A stretch of DNA of 64,000 bases from Diphasiastrum complanatum (GCA_029204225.1 CM055111.1:16661019-16725018); one strand, 5' to 3'; positions 10,840-24,733 are shown, numbered from the stretch's first letter. A program made the numbers and translations. The notes: generated from the sequence alone by a model not told the origin.

Positions 10840-11490
10840 TTCCAGAAACGATCATCAAAACGCGCTTACTTCATGTATTGTATGTAGTGATTGATCGCCA
10901 TTATCAGCTCGTTTTATATCAGACACAAGTATGTCACGTGTGGTTTCCAAGTAAATATATTATGTGGATGGATCTTTTCCATTTGAATTGTCAACGCCAA
11001 ATTCTTATCATCTTAATGGCCATAGAATTTAATGATGCAGTTGCACTTCCTCTTGTTTTCTTTGAATAAACTCACACGCTGGGATGAGTCTTATCGATGC
11101 CATGAGTGCTCAATGAAGCTTATTCTTGTAATGTGAATGGCTAAAGAAGTCAATGAAGTGAAGTAAATTCCAGAAACGATCATCAAAACGCACTTCATGT
11201 ATTGTATGTAGTGATTGATCTCCATTATCAGCTCGTTTTATATCAGACACAACTATGTTTGTCACGTGTGGTTGCCAAGTTAATATATTATGTGGATTGA
11301 TCTTTTCCATTTGTGCTGTCAACGCCAAATTCTTATCATCTTAATGGCTATAGAATTTAATGATGCAGTTGCACTTCCTCTTGTTTTCTTTGACTAAACT
11401 CACACGCTGGGATGAGTCTTATCGATGTCATGAGTGCTCAATGAAGCTTATTCTTGTAATGTGAATTACTAAAGAAGTAAATGAAGTGGA
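10840..11490 (+). repeat. tandem duplication, two 328-base units (copy 1 only)
   Basis: Unit A begins TTCCAGAAACGATCATC at 10,840 and unit B begins with the same word at 11,168. They match over almost their whole length with scattered differences and a few small indels. Copy 2 has one unit only, a mosaic: A-like at its start and B-like further on. Confidence 0.85.
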
Positions 11491-12976
11491 GCTTATGTTG
11501 CTTTTTTTCATTAATCTCACTAAAGTTGTCTTGCTTAAGAATCATAATAGATGACGAGTAGATAAGCATGTTTGTTTGCATAAGAATTGGTTTGGCGGCC
11601 TTTTTCTGGTGACACCATACTTTTGTTGATCAATGCATGGGTTGATGATTTTATTACTCAAATTGTGAAGTACTATCCAAATTGACATGATAGCCAACAT
11701 TCATGATTTTGTTGATTTTACTTATTTGAGCTCTCGAAAGGTTTGTTGTTTCATATACAAAACAATAAGATATTCAAGACATGCATATTGTATTGAATGT
11801 AGCACCCTACACAAGGAACTTTTGATCAGTTCCTATATAGGAAAAATGTGGAATTTCCTCGTTTCACATGATTTTTCCTAGTTAAAATGTGTATTTGGAC
11901 CCCTTCTAACTAGGAAAGGTTTTTTTCTAGTTAAAAATGGTATGTGCTGAATTGCAACTGGGGAAAAACCTTATTTCCTAGATACATTTCTACCATTTCT
12001 AAAATAGAAATTTTTTTTCCTAGTTACGAAATGTATGTGTCTCAAGGTTTTATAGGAAATCATTTTATTTCCAATATACATTTTAAACTACAAAATAGTT
12101 TTTTTAGATGTTATAACCCCACTCATATTTCTTATCCTCATTAACATTAATTGGTGATAGGATAGTATTTTTTTTCACCATCTTTGTAACATGGGCATCG
12201 ACACTTTGTTTTCATTAGCCCCCTATAGGAATTAACATGTTCATTGAATGCATGTTCACAATTTCTGGAACTAAACAGTCAAAAAAGGTGTCCAATGATT
12301 TGTAGCCCCTACCTTGATCCAAAAGGTTACAAATCCTTGGTCTTTTTATTTTTTTAACCAACCAAAAAAAGGACTGGTTGATATCTTTTCAAAAGGCACC
12401 ATTGACTCCGTTAAGAGTAGAGGCTTAGTGAGGACACTCCCTTAGATATGACGTCAACAATGTGACATTTGGAGTGCCTCATGGACATCAGAGATCATTT
12501 TGAAGGTATTTTAAGGGCTAGATTTTGTCGAACATTAAGGTGAAAGGTAAAATCATTTTCATATGCATCAATTGCACCGTCAAGTTCAAAAGAAGACCAT
12601 CAAGAAATTACAAATACAATTTTTACTATTGGGCATTGTAGCAAGGTCTTAATGTTATACTAAAGCAACCCAAAAAATGGATAACAATCATCGTGCCTCA
12701 TCTCCATGTGGCCTCAATAAAAATTACGTAATGATTTTGCAAATTCTTTAACAAGAAGAATTTGTTTAATATACGGAGCTTATGACCACTTCATATATGA
12801 CTAGAGCTTGCCAATTGACTGATCAACTTAGAGTAAGCTTGTGTTTACAACATTTAAGTAGATTCGATTGTATGTCTACACACAAGATAGCTTGATTTTG
12901 GTCCCTATGACTTAGAATGTTTAAGCTCGTCAATCTCAATTTTATGACATTAAGATTGCACGAATTCGATAGAAAT
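11491..12976. other. non-coding stretch before copia C, copy 1
   Basis: No gene seen. From about 11,830 to 12,080 the words TTTCCTAGTTA and TAACTAGGAAA recur in both orientations, so single strands could fold into short hairpins; this may be a degraded MITE. The rest is AT-rich. The right edge is where sequence matching the copia C LTR begins. Confidence 0.5.
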
Positions 12977-13907
12977 GACTCTGGCAAAGTATGGGGCTAC
13001 CCTAAATCAGATTTAAGGACATTGTCGGGTTTTTCGCAAAATGCCGACACTGTTGCCTTTTTGCAACACCTTTGCCTATGGAAGTTTTAGTTCATTTCTA
13101 CAGAGTGACAGTTTTGGTTCATTTATGCAAACAGACTGTTTACGGCCAATTTCCACCGCTTATTAGCAATCAATTCCTAAGAAGGAACTGGATGGATGCT
13201 AGCGAACACCAGCCAACTGGCAATCGCATTTGACGACCTAATTGCTTAGTATATATAGTTGTTCATATTCATTCAATTTTCAAGTTAAGAAGCTCAAAAT
13301 TCAACGAAGAAGCATTTGAATAGTTAGCTCTCCCTCTCTCTCAAGCCTGCGAGCTTGAACACTCCCGAGTATTCTAGCTCACTTCTTAGAGTTGTTTTAG
13401 AGATTGCTATTGCCGTACTGCTTATCAGCATTGTGTTTAATTCAGACTTTCATTTTAGCCGCTCAAAGATAGCATAGAGTACGCGGCTTTGATCCGCAAT
13501 TTATTGTACTAATTTACTTCTATTTCATTTTCATACTGAATCAATATTATCTTTTATTGCATTCAACTTCGTCTCAGAATGTATGCATTTCTGTAGTTCT
13601 TTGCGACTAATTTAGTATTTCACGACTAATTATTTGTCTAGTGATTCGCGACAAATTATTTGTATGATAATTCAATGCATTATTGTTTGGCTATGTAATC
13701 ACTGTAGTACTGATGATTTCAAAGCTAGTTACTATAAGATCAAACGTGCGTTTTCTCACCATTGTTTTGTTTGAAATTGATAGGCGTAGTCATGGATAGA
13801 GAAAGAGGATGATAGTTTATTCCGCTGTATACAAAAAGTTTTCTTTCTAGATGTTCGAAGAATTTTCATTCGAGTTCAACCTATCTTCTGCACACATCTT
13901 TTCGACA
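12977..13907 (+). repeat. 5' LTR of copia C, copy 1 (5'-truncated)
   Basis: Matches about 17,993-18,948 of the 3' LTR, but the first roughly 245 bases are missing; the same truncation is present in copy 2, so it predates the duplication. It has a TATA-like TAGTATATATAG near 13,246, a CT-rich tract, repeated CGACTAATTATTTG words, and ends GACA at 13,907, right before the primer site. Confidence 0.8.
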
Positions 13908-13940
13908 TGGTATCAGAGCATTCCGACATGGTATCAAAGC
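13908..13940 (+). other. doubled primer-binding site of copia C, copy 1
   Basis: TGGTATCAGAGC at 13,908-13,919, then a second version TGGTATCAAAGC at 13,929-13,940, each preceded by CGACA. The first is complementary to initiator Met tRNA; the second has one mismatch here and none in copy 2. Confidence 0.8.
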
Positions 13941-16900
13941 GGTATAATCAATTCAAATTACTATCAAAGGTCTTACATGTTCCTAAACTCTCTACAAATC
14001 TGTTATCAGTAAGTAGAATTACAGATCTATGTCATAAGGTAGAATTCGAATCTGATCAATGCAAAATTGTTGATAGGAGTAATAAGATCTTTGCACTCGG
14101 CATGAGGCAGGCATTGTGGTTTGGCACACTGTTATTCTAAGTCTGGTCAAGCCTTGAAAACCTTTGTTCTAGTCAATAAAGCATTGTTATGGCATCATCA
14201 CTTAGGACACTTGAATTATGCATCTGTTTTGAACATGTCCAAACAATCCATGGTTCTTGAGCTCGACTATCTTCTAGTAAGGTCGAACTCCCTGTCTGTC
14301 ATAGTTGTATCCTTGGAAAGCAGGATATGATTCCTTTTAGATCAAACCATAGGCATGCAACAAAAGGTCTATTAGATGTTGTTCATACAAATATATGTGG
14401 ACCTATGCAAAGTCCTTCATTGCTAGATGCAAAGTATTTCATTACTTTTATTGACAAATTCTCCATAAGAACAGTCGTTTATTTCATTAAACAAACTTCA
14501 GAGGCTTTCATCAAATTCAGACAATTCAAAGAGCATGCTGAAAATCAAACTAGCAACCGAATCAGTGCATTGAGATTAGATAACGGGGGAGAATACGCCT
14601 CCACCAAATTTAAAGAATATTGCCTTAACAACGACATTGAGCAACAATACATTACCTCCTATTCGCCTCAGTCAAATGGTCTTGCTAAGAGAAAGAACAG
14701 AACCTTAGTTGAATCGGCAAAGTGCATGTTATCACATGCGACACTTCCAAAGTGCTTTTGGGCTAAATATGTATCAACAACAATCTATATTCAAAACAAA
14801 TGTCCTACTAAAAGTCTTTAAAAAAAAACAATACGAGTTTTTGGATGTACTGCTTTTGCGCAAGCTCCTCATGGTCTCAGGAAGAAGCTTGACATCCACA
14901 TTATCAAATGCCTAAAAGTTGTTCAATTCCATCGAGTCGAAGATATTCACTAGTTGGGATGTCATCTTCATCAAAGATCAGTTTGAAGGTCAGATGCTTC
15001 TGACACATTGATCTTTCTTGCTCCTCAGTTGACTATTCTCATTGAAGGTCCAAGCTCTTCTGCTTTTGACGAACAACAAATCAATGACGAATAAGAAGAT
15101 GATGATGTTATAGATCAGCAACTATAGTACGATGGAAATAATCAACTTCCTCTATTATCCCGAAGATCATCAAGGACTAGCAGACCACCTGAGAGATATA
15201 TCAACGTGTCTGTAGCCTATCTTGTTCAGGAACCGACGTCTGTCCAAGAGGCACTCAGTCAGCCTCATTCACATCTCTAGAAAGAAACTATGGATAAAGA
15301 GTATTCATCTCTTATCAAGAACCGGACATGGATAATTGTCCAATCACCTGCTAGCAGAAACGTAGTTGATTGCAAAGGGATTTTTAAAGTCAAGTACAAT
15401 GCAGATGGAAGCATCAACAGGAGAAAGGCACGACTTGTCACCAGAGGATTTTCTCAGGTATACAACGTCGAGAACTTTAGTCTAGTAGTCAAGCATTCTT
15501 CTATTCGACTTTTTCTATCAATTGTCGCTGCAGCAGATTTGGAAATACATCAAATGGATGTACAGACAACATATCTCAATGGAGTTATTGAAGAAGACAT
15601 CTACATGGTGCAACTCGAAGGTTATACTATCGAGGGTAAACACAATCATGTGTGTAAACTCCATATGGCACTTTATGGCTTGAAGCAAGCTACTCGAGCA
15701 TGGTTTCAAAGCATCAATACTTTCCTTATTGATCATGGCTACACACCCAGCTCCTTAGATTCAAGCTGTGCAATAGTCTTTTATCATTATCAATGTATGC
15801 ATGGATGATACATTGCTTTTTAACAAGAGTATCGATCTGATAAAAGAGGCCAAGACAATGCTATCTTTCAAATTTGACATGACCGATCTGGGCGAAACTC
15901 ATTTCTGCCTTGGTATACAAATCCACGGAGACAGAAAACAGAAGTTGGTCTACATCACACAACAGAGGTACATCTACAACATGTTAGTCAGATATAATCT
16001 GATTAATTGCAAGTTAGCTCTCTCACCAATGAAACCAGGTCTCAAATTGTCAAAGGACCAATGTCCTCAAACAATTCATGAGAAGTAGCAGATGCATGAG
16101 TATCCTTACCATTCTATTATAGGATCTCTTATGTATGCCATGATCTGTACCAGGCGACACACGACTATTGCATTCAGTTCTCTCAGTCAGTTTATGACCA
16201 ATCCTGGAGTAACACATTGGAAGGCTCTTATTAGAGTCATGAGATATCTTTGAGCTACTATGCACCATCTACACAATTGTAAATTGTATATAGATGGTAA
16301 TTGTAATCTATCAACAATATACTAGACCACAATATACTAGAATTCTTAGAAATAGACATAGTAGATGCTTCCATGCTTTCATGCTTTCTAAGGAAGAAGC
16401 TCGACATCCAGATTATCAAATGTGTTTTCATCAACTACACTACTCCAGATCAAGCCTAAAAGTTGTTCGATGGTATACAACGTCGACGACACTGAGACCT
16501 TTAGTCTAGTAGTCAAGCATTATTCTATTCGACTTTTTTTATCATTTGCCGCTGCGGCAGATTTGGAAATACATCAAATGGATGTATAGACAACATATCT
16601 CAATGGAGTTATTGAAGAAGACATTTACATGGTGCAACTCAAAGGTTTATACTATCGAGGGTAAATACAATCATGTGTGTAAACTCCATAAGGTACTTTA
16701 TGGCTTGAAGCAAGCTACTCGAGCATGGTTTCAAAGCATCAATATTTTCCTTATTGATCATGGCCACACACTCAGCTCCTCAGATTCAAATGTTTACTTC
16801 AAAGCTGTGCAATAGTCTTTTATCATTATCAATGTATACGTGGATGATACATTGCTTTTTAACAAGAGTACCGATCTGATAAAAGAGGCCAAGACAATGC

Positions 16901-17727
16901 TATCTTTCAAATTTGACATGACCGATCTGGGCGAAACTCATTTCTGCCTTGGTATACAAATCCACGGAGACAGAAAACAGAAGTTGGTCTACATCACACA
17001 ACAGAGGTACATCTACAACATGTTAGTCAGATATAATCTGATTAATTGCAAGTTAGCTCTCTCACCAATAATACCAGGTCTCAAATTGTCAAAGGACCAA
17101 TGTCCTCAAACAATTCATGAGAAGTAGCAGATGCATGAGTATCCTTACCATTCTATTATAGGATCTCTTATGTATGCCATGATCTGTACCAGGCGACACA
17201 CGACTATTGCAGTCAGTTTTCTCAGTCAGTTTATGACCAATCCTGGAATAACACATTGGAAGGCTCTTATTAGAGTCATGAGATATCTTTGAGCTACTAT
17301 GGACTTTTGCATTTGTTATGGAGCAGTCGGCAATGACAAACTCAATTTACTCAGTGGTTACACAGATGCAAGTTGGCGCTCTATCTTTCACTGAATCAAA
17401 GTATATCACAGCCTCTCAAGCTACAAAGGAAGCAGTTTGGTTGAGGAACTTACTCTCAGATACCAGTATGAATCAATATGCTCCGATGACATTATTTTGT
17501 GATAATCAAAGTGCCATTGCTTTATCAACCAACCCTAGATTTCATTCTAGGAACAAGCACATTGAACTGAAGTATCATTTTTTCAGAAGCAAAGTTCTCA
17601 ATGAAGAGATTAGATTGTAGTACTGTAGAACGCAAGATATGACATCAGATAATTTTACCAAAGCATTAAGTTTTAAAGCTCACAGAAGATTCTGGTTGGA
17701 ACTAAGTTTGAAGGTCAAGGCATTCAA
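13941..17727 (+). pseudogene. copia C pol remnant lacking gag, copy 1
   Basis: The primer site runs straight into the end of protease (KVLHVPKLSTNLLSVSRI, about 13,973), so gag and the protease active site are deleted. Integrase follows: the zinc motif LLWHHHLGHLNYASVLNMS is frameshifted by a 32-base insertion at about 14,240; 14,327-14,821 keeps the core (LRLDNGGEY). The RT frame 15,290-15,808 has TTYLNGVIEEDIYMV and YGLKQATRAW, then CMDD where YVDD is expected (about 15,796). RNase H at 17,318-17,620 is internally shortened but keeps FCDNQSAIALS and RNKHIELKYHF. Also present are a TAG in place of Trp near 15,280, deletions near 14,910 and 14,990, and a 1,039-base insertion. It is not functional. 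Confidence 0.87.
16263..17301 (+). mobile_element. 1,039-base insertion and RT duplication inside copia C, copy 1 only
   Basis: Both flanks share GAGCTACTATG; copy 2 reads through without it. It contains, in order, about 110 bases also found at 19,475-19,560, a piece of integrase C-terminus and linker in the undeleted form kept by copy 2, and a second RT segment with a VYVDDTLLF motif (16,834-16,860). It therefore came from another member of the family, by template switching or recombination. Confidence 0.8.
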
Positions 17728-17736
17728 GGATTTAGA

Positions 17737-18948
17737 TTAAGGGGGAGTGTTGAATTATTCTCCTTTTTACTAATCAACTAATCGATTCTGATCCTCATCC
17801 ATTATTTATCCAGTTCTGTGGATTTTCCTATGTTTTTATACAGTATGCAGAATTACAAGTGTTTTTACACAGTCTGTAGAAATACACGGAGTTTGACAAC
17901 AATGTCGCATTTTTTGCCTGTCAGGAATTGCGAGTAAATATGCAAAGTCGCATTTTTCGGTTTTTTCAAAGTGCCTCAAATGTTCAGGAAATAACTCTGG
18001 GAAAGTGTGGGGCTACCCTAAATCAGATTTAAAGACATTGTCGGATTTTTTGCAAAATGCCAACAGTCGCATTTTTGCAGCACCTTCACATGTGGCAGTT
18101 TTAGTTCATTTCTGTAGAGTGACAGTTTTGATTCATTTATGCAGACAAACTATATATGGCCAATTTTCACCGCTTATCAACAATCAATTTCTAAAAAGGA
18201 ACTAGATGGATGCCAGTGGACACCAGTCAATTGGCGATCACATTTAACGACCTAATTGCTTAGTATATATAGTTGTTCATATTCATACAGTTTTCAAGTT
18301 AAGAAGTTCAAAAATCAATCAAGAACCATTTGAATAGTTAGCTCTCTCTCTCTCTCTCTCAAGCCTGCGAGCTTGAACAATCTTGAGCACTCTAGCTCAC
18401 TTCTTAGAGTTGTTTTAGAGATTGCTATTGCGCTACTGCTTATCAACATTGCGCTTAATTTAGACTTTCATTTTAGCCACTCAGAGATAGCATGGAGTAC
18501 GCGGCTTTGCTCCGCAAGTTATTGTACTCATTTACTTCTGTTTTGTTTTCATACTGAATCGATACTATCTTTTATTGCATTTAGCTTCGTCTCAGAATGT
18601 ATGCATTTATGTAGTCCTTTGCAACTAATTATTTGTCTAGTGTTTCGCGACTAATTATTTGTCTAGTGATTCACGACAAATTATTTGTCTGATAATTCAA
18701 TGCATTATTCTTTGGCTACGTAATCACTGTAGTATTGATGATTTCAAAGTTAGTTACTATAAGATCAAACATGATTTTTATCACTATTGTTTCGTTTGAA
18801 ATTGATAGGCGTAGTCATGCATAGAGAAAGAGGAAGATAGTTTATTCCTCTACACATTAAAAGTTTTCTTTCTAGACGCTCGAATATTTTTCAATCTAGT
18901 TCGTTTCTTTTCGAGTTCAAGCTATCTTCTGCACACCTCTTTCCAACA
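17737..18948 (+). repeat. polypurine tract and 3' LTR of copia C, copy 1
   Basis: The purine tract AAGGGGGAG at 17,739-17,747 precedes an LTR from TGTTGAATTATTC (17,748) to CCAACA (18,948), 1,201 bases. TATA-like TATATATAG lies near 18,262. It is longer than the 5' LTR because the latter is truncated. No target duplication can be tested. Confidence 0.85.
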
Positions 18949-19260
18949 CATTAAAGTAAACCAACTCCTGTCCATGAAGATGAACTACGAATTGAGTCAC
19001 AACTGGCTTATGAGCACCCATAGAAATTTTAGACAATTGCCAACAAGCCTCACTCGTAGAGAAATATCAAGTTGTCGAACACTCCCGTAGTATCAAATAT
19101 TTATATTCTTGACTCGACTGATCTTGTAAAAGGTCCAAGATCGTCTACACCAGACGAATAGATTATTAACAACGAATCAGAAGAAGGTATTGTTGCTCAG
19201 CAGCAACAGTATAATCAGGGTCATCTCCCAGAAGATCATCAAGAGTGTTGCATCATAATG
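18949..19260 (+). pseudogene. copia integrase-RT linker fragment
   Basis: Low-level match to the linker of copia C: GGTCCAAG followed by GACGAA, AACGAATCAGAAGAAG, CAGCAGCAACAGTATAATCAGG and AGAAGATCATCAAG appear in the same order as at 15,045-15,180. Frames are broken. It is probably part of an older copia into which copia C inserted. Confidence 0.5.
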
Positions 19261-19593
19261 GAAACCGACTTGTCGAGAAAGGCCGACTTGTCGAAGAAAG
19301 AACAACTCTATCGACTATCGTCAAACTACCGAGGAAGTCCGATTCCAAAGTGTCGAAGCCTTATCATGCCCTGTTCTTGTATTCTGAAACTACTTGGACA
19401 ATGGCAGCAGCCGCCACGATCTACTCTAGATGGCACAATGGCTCCATGCCACTTTCTTGTACATACATCTACATAGATGGTAATTGTAATCTATCAACAA
19501 TATACTAGACCACAATATACTATAATTCTTTGAAATAGACATAGTAGATGCTTTCATGCATCAATAATTCCTTTCAGACTAATTGTCAATAAT
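19261..19593. other. no gene seen; contains a repeat shared with 16,268-16,375
   Basis: Overlapping 72-87 codon frames have no domain. The last part (19,475-19,560) nearly repeats the DNA at the start of the insertion in copia C, which suggests a common source element. Confidence 0.5.
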
Positions 19594-20159
19594 CACTACT
19601 ACAAAATGCGCTCATTCTGACATCTGGTTGTGACGGATTTTGGGAAATCCCATTAAATGTGAAATCCGACATGTCACTTTCCGACACCTTTGTCGAACCC
19701 CCATAAAAAAAAACTTCGGCTTCCTCCGGTAGCTGGTGGGAATAGAGTTTTAAATTGAATGTTGGAATTCAACACATAAAATATGTGACGGATTCCGACA
19801 CCTGACGTGGGTGCCATATAGGCAAACGATCTTTGAGCTGGCATCCTAGTTGGATGTCAAAATCCGACAAACTTTTAAATGTGTCGGATTCTGACATCCA
19901 GATCAGCAATCTCGATGCTTGGATGTATTTTGGGGTTCTAAAAATTATGTCAAAATCCAATGGATTCTACGGATGTCGAATTCTGACACTGTGTTCATAT
20001 TGCTTCTCGCGACCTCCATTTTTGCGCTACCTTTCTAGAGAACTCTTGGCGCTTGGAAGTGGAGGAGCTTGAGGAGCTTGGAGCTTGGAGAGCTTGGAGC
20101 TTGGGGAGCTTGGGGATTCATCTTGGAGGTTTTCATTTGTTAATTTAGTTCATTTTACA

Positions 20160-21245
<1,086 letters not shown>

Positions 21246-22240
21246 TGTGTGTAAGGCTTTTACCATACTCAATTCATTCACTTGAAAAGCTTTCTCCCGT
21301 TCTCTACATGCACACATCATTTTTTATTTTATCTATAATAATTGTATCTAAGAATTATGACCTCGTTAGCATAGTCACTTTTAATATTGACCCCTGTGAT
21401 ATCGTTGGATTCCTATTAAGGTTCTTGGATAAGACACTTGGTTTGTATCAAAGGGTGTAGCTAAGTTTCGCATTTATATTGTCACTTAGGGTTTCTCGAA
21501 GGATGTTTCAGTAAGGTCGTAGTCTCATCATAGGTACATCCATACTAAAAGTGGAGTTATGCCTTGTACTCTCTTATTTTGAGAGAACATGGGTTTTGGT
21601 TCTTGGGTTCAATACAACATCTCCATCTTTGAGATTATAGGGTATGTCTGTAAAGATGATTTAGGCTTTCATCCTATATTCATAAGCACAAAAGTAAGAT
21701 CACGGATTTAAGGGGTCCTTGAGATATATCATTCTCAATTTTCTTCGCAATACTCTAGGGGTCGACGCACCTTGCATGTGTGTACATGTCTTGAGAACCC
21801 GCATAACCTCATCTACTCTACTCCTTAGCTAGCATCCTCTACGCTTCGCACAATCAACAATGATACTAGCTCCTCCTCTTGAAAATCGGTCATTAGCTCC
21901 TTTGCTCCTCAATTGAAAACTCCTTTTCTCCTTACAATCCTCATTGGTATTAGAGATATAAAGAGTGTGAGAAAAAGAAAGAGAGATTTGTGGATAACTC
22001 TTATTAAATCATCATTGGTAACTCTTATTAATTGGTGAGGCTAATGAGGTTTGGTTGAGGCTAATTAGGTTTAATTTGGTCGAGGGTGGGAGTGAATAAA
22101 CCCTAATATCATATCCAAGTTCATCTAAATATATTATGTGGTATTCCTCTTATCTGTCTAGAAAACATCTTTATGGGTTTGCTCCAGTCCACAACCCATC
22201 AACTAACATTCAGTAAACTTTGACACAATCCAGCTAGCTA
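21246..22240. other. CACTA interior with no gene
   Basis: AT-rich unique sequence with one 72-codon frame (21,242-21,460) and no transposase motif. It may be captured or degraded DNA. Confidence 0.4.
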
Positions 22241-22446
22241 GGTTTCGGAATCCAATAGTGTTCCGGAATGAATGACCCTTACGTTCTTCAGATTTCGACT
22301 TGTCGAATTCCGACAGATCCTTTTGCGACAGATTTTTGAACATGGTTTGCCACAAATCCTCCGACATTTCAAAATTTGGCAAAAAAAATTTCGTGATTTT
22401 ATGTCAAAACAGATGTCGGAAACCACTACTTTTTGTTGTTGTGAAT

Positions 22447-22752
22447 AAGCTCATAGATTTTACAAAGCGGAGTTACTTTCCTGATCATTGTCTTGTGCTC
22501 ACAACATCCATTTGAATTGTATTTTCATACATATCAATCTGAATCAACTATTGTCTTGTTGTTGCGTACAAACCTTTGTCAGTGTTGTATGCTTTGCTAT
22601 ATCTTATTTTATGTCTAACTTTCTAAATTGCTTTTTCTAACTGTTTGCTCTTCTGCTTCTGCAACACAAATAGATTCTTTGTGTTTGCCTGCACAATCCA
22701 TTGTGATCCATGCAGTGCACGCACCGAGTATTCTACTCTTTGAATCCCAAAA
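22447..22752 (+). repeat. probable LTR end of truncated copia H
   Basis: No gene seen. It lies directly upstream of a degraded primer site, so is most simply the end of a 5' LTR; the CACTA element sits at its left side. No second LTR was found. Confidence 0.4.
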
Positions 22753-23220
22753 TGGTATTAAAGCCATCGTTAAAGATTGATAAGCTTCCCACATAATCTG
22801 GTTCTATCACCTGATAGAATAAATGTCTTGTTGTCTAGTAAATAGCATTAGATTTTTATTCTTAAGTCATTGATAGTTATTATTGTCACCTAGAGTAACT
22901 TCCACATGGATTTCCAAAGTAAGCTTGGTCGTATCATGGAAAAGCTTGATGGATCCACCTATCATCTTTGGAAATTTAAGATGAAAGCCATGCTAATGGC
23001 TATGAAATTGTATGATGTTGTCACAAGTGCAGAGGCAAAGCCTGAAGCAGACGACCTACAAGCTTAATCACTGCTATTCGACAAACAGCCAAGCTCTTCA
23101 TACATCGACTTTTGAATCAATTGATATGCTTTGGCATTTCAGATTAGGCCATCTCAACTTCAATAGTATTCAGCAAATGTCGACTTAGAATCTAGTGCAA
23201 GATATTCCTTTTGTTAGCAA
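22753..23220 (+). pseudogene. copia H: gag start fused to integrase zinc region
   Basis: A degraded primer site TGGTATTAAAGC (22,753-22,764) is followed by a 53-codon frame at 22,906-23,067 that is a copia gag N-terminus (EKLDGSTYHLWKFKMKAM). From about 23,110 another frame reads MLWHFRLGHLNFNSIQQMS, the integrase zinc motif. The rest of gag and all of protease are missing, so an internal deletion joined the two. Nothing follows beyond about 23,220. Confidence 0.75.
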
Positions 23221-23668
23221 ACCAGCTAGAAGTCCTTTTATTTCTAATTCAGAGTTTAGATTACACCTCTCTTATAATGATCAGCTAAGATGTCTTGTAA
23301 TTCCACCTGGTGGGACATAAATATAGATCAAAATCAATAGAACGTAACAAGTAGAAGCATATGCAAAAAGCAGAATATAGATTTGTGAGATAAGCATCAA
23401 ACCGCCAATGAGCAATGCACTACTGACTTATTCTGAAAGAAAATCCAATACAAAACAAATTATGTTCTTCCAACTGCGATCTATGCAATACATATGTCAT
23501 TGTTTGATTGATTGCTGCTATGTCTATGATTGATAGCCGTGTATTTAGATCCTGCAATTGAATGCATCGTGTAGTGCACTTCCACTAAGAATAGGTGCAC
23601 ACAGCTCGACATTGTAGTCCATCTGGGGTTCTCAAATATGATATCATAGTAGAGTTACTAGATACATT
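23221..23668. other. no gene seen; probable LTR or leader of copia D
   Basis: AT-rich. A weak primer-site-like TGATATCATAGT lies at 23,639-23,650, 18 bases before the gag ATG of copia D. The stretch probably includes its 5' LTR, but there is no partner to confirm this. Confidence 0.4.
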
Positions 23669-23985
23669 ATGACTACTACAATTCAAGCTAGGATTCCAAT
23701 CAATCTTGATGGCACAAACTATCCCGTATGTAAGTTTCAAAATCAAAACGCAATGGAGATCATCGTGTCCTCCATAAATGAACAAATCCTCATGCAGATT
23801 GAAGATTGCTGAAGCAACCATGAAGTGTGGGAGAAACTAAAGTAGAAGTATGAAGTGAGAACAGCTGCGTCGGTGATGTACCTCCATAATCAGCTTCAAA
23901 GCATGTGATGTGATGACAGCAAGTTGGATCAGCATGTTGAGAAGATCGGAATGTTGTTCACTCAGCTTTTTGAATCTGGACAAGA
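23669..23985 (+). pseudogene. copia D gag, 5' part
   Basis: ATG 23,669 opens 47 codons (NLDGTNYPVCKFQNQNAMEI, the copia gag signature) up to TGA 23,810. The frame then continues with further stops (HEVWEKLK, MYLHNQLQSM, KIGMLFTQLFESGQ) to the insertion point of an LTR element. The gag reading resumes in frame at 26,414 once the inserted element and one copy of the target site are ignored. Confidence 0.82.
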
Positions 23986-24710
23986 TGTTGAAGGGTTTGC
24001 GGATCCCAAGGCAACCCTAACCCTAGTTAATAAGTGAGAGGGATTTGGCACCCTGCGTGTGTAAGTCCAACCCGATGATCACATAGTTATTTGATTGATT
24101 AGTTAAAAGTGAATAAAATGACTTTAGGCCTTTTTGCGAGACTTTTAATGTCGCAGGGCCTAAATGTCAAGTTAGTGAATAAAGTTGGGTTTCCCTCCAA
24201 TTTTGATGGTTCCCACACTTTCTTGAAATTGAATAAAAAGAGAGGCAAGACTGGACCAATAGGATTCAAAGGCCAGGGTCCTCCTCTCTACTATAAAAAG
24301 GCACCAACTCAAGTTGTTCCTCATGTTCATTTCCTCATTTCAATAAAGCAAATGTGAATGTCCTTGCTCTTCCTCTCTTTTCCTCCATTTCTCATGCTTT
24401 CTTTGGATTTTGCTAATTGTTGGATCTGGTCATTATTGGGATTGCTATTTCTTATGCTTTTTGTGAGAGAGAAAGGGAGAGAGAGAAGAGTAAGTTTCTA
24501 TCATTGTTGTGGATTTAGGGTTATTGGAAGTAGGGTTAATGGATGTAGTGTTAATGGATGTTAGTGTTAGATCATCCATTCATGTTGAAATCTGAACTAT
24601 ACTATCGCTCTCATGGGAACAAACCTACGCATGACAACTAACTCCGTCTCTTTGATGCTAGATTGACTAGATCTTGGATTCAGGTTAGGCAATGAAAGAA
24701 ACCCACTACA
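23986..24710 (+). repeat. 5' LTR of tRNA-Asp-primed LTR element
   Basis: Starts TGTTGAAGGGTTTGC and ends CCCACTACA; 725 bases, closely matching 25,681-26,408. TATA-like CTACTATAAAAAGG lies near 24,290 and an AATAAAG word near 24,343, placed as expected for promoter and poly(A) signals. Preceded by CAAGA, the target duplication. Confidence 0.9.
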
Positions 24711-24714
24711 ATTT

Positions 24715-24733
24715 TGGTGTCGTTGCCGGGGAG
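24715..24733 (+). other. primer-binding site resembling tRNA-Asp complement
   Basis: TGGTGTCGTTGCCGGGGAG, four bases after the LTR. It matches the complement of the plant tRNA-Asp 3' end (TGGCGCCGTTGCCGGGG) except for two C-to-T changes. That primer is used by several plant gypsy lineages, in contrast to the initiator Met primer of the copia elements around it. Confidence 0.8.

Noticed and set aside
24008-24030. Telomere-like AACCCTAACCCTAG word, also at 25,706
   Set aside because: Only two repeat units, present in both LTRs of the tRNA-Asp element, so it is LTR sequence and not an interstitial telomere.
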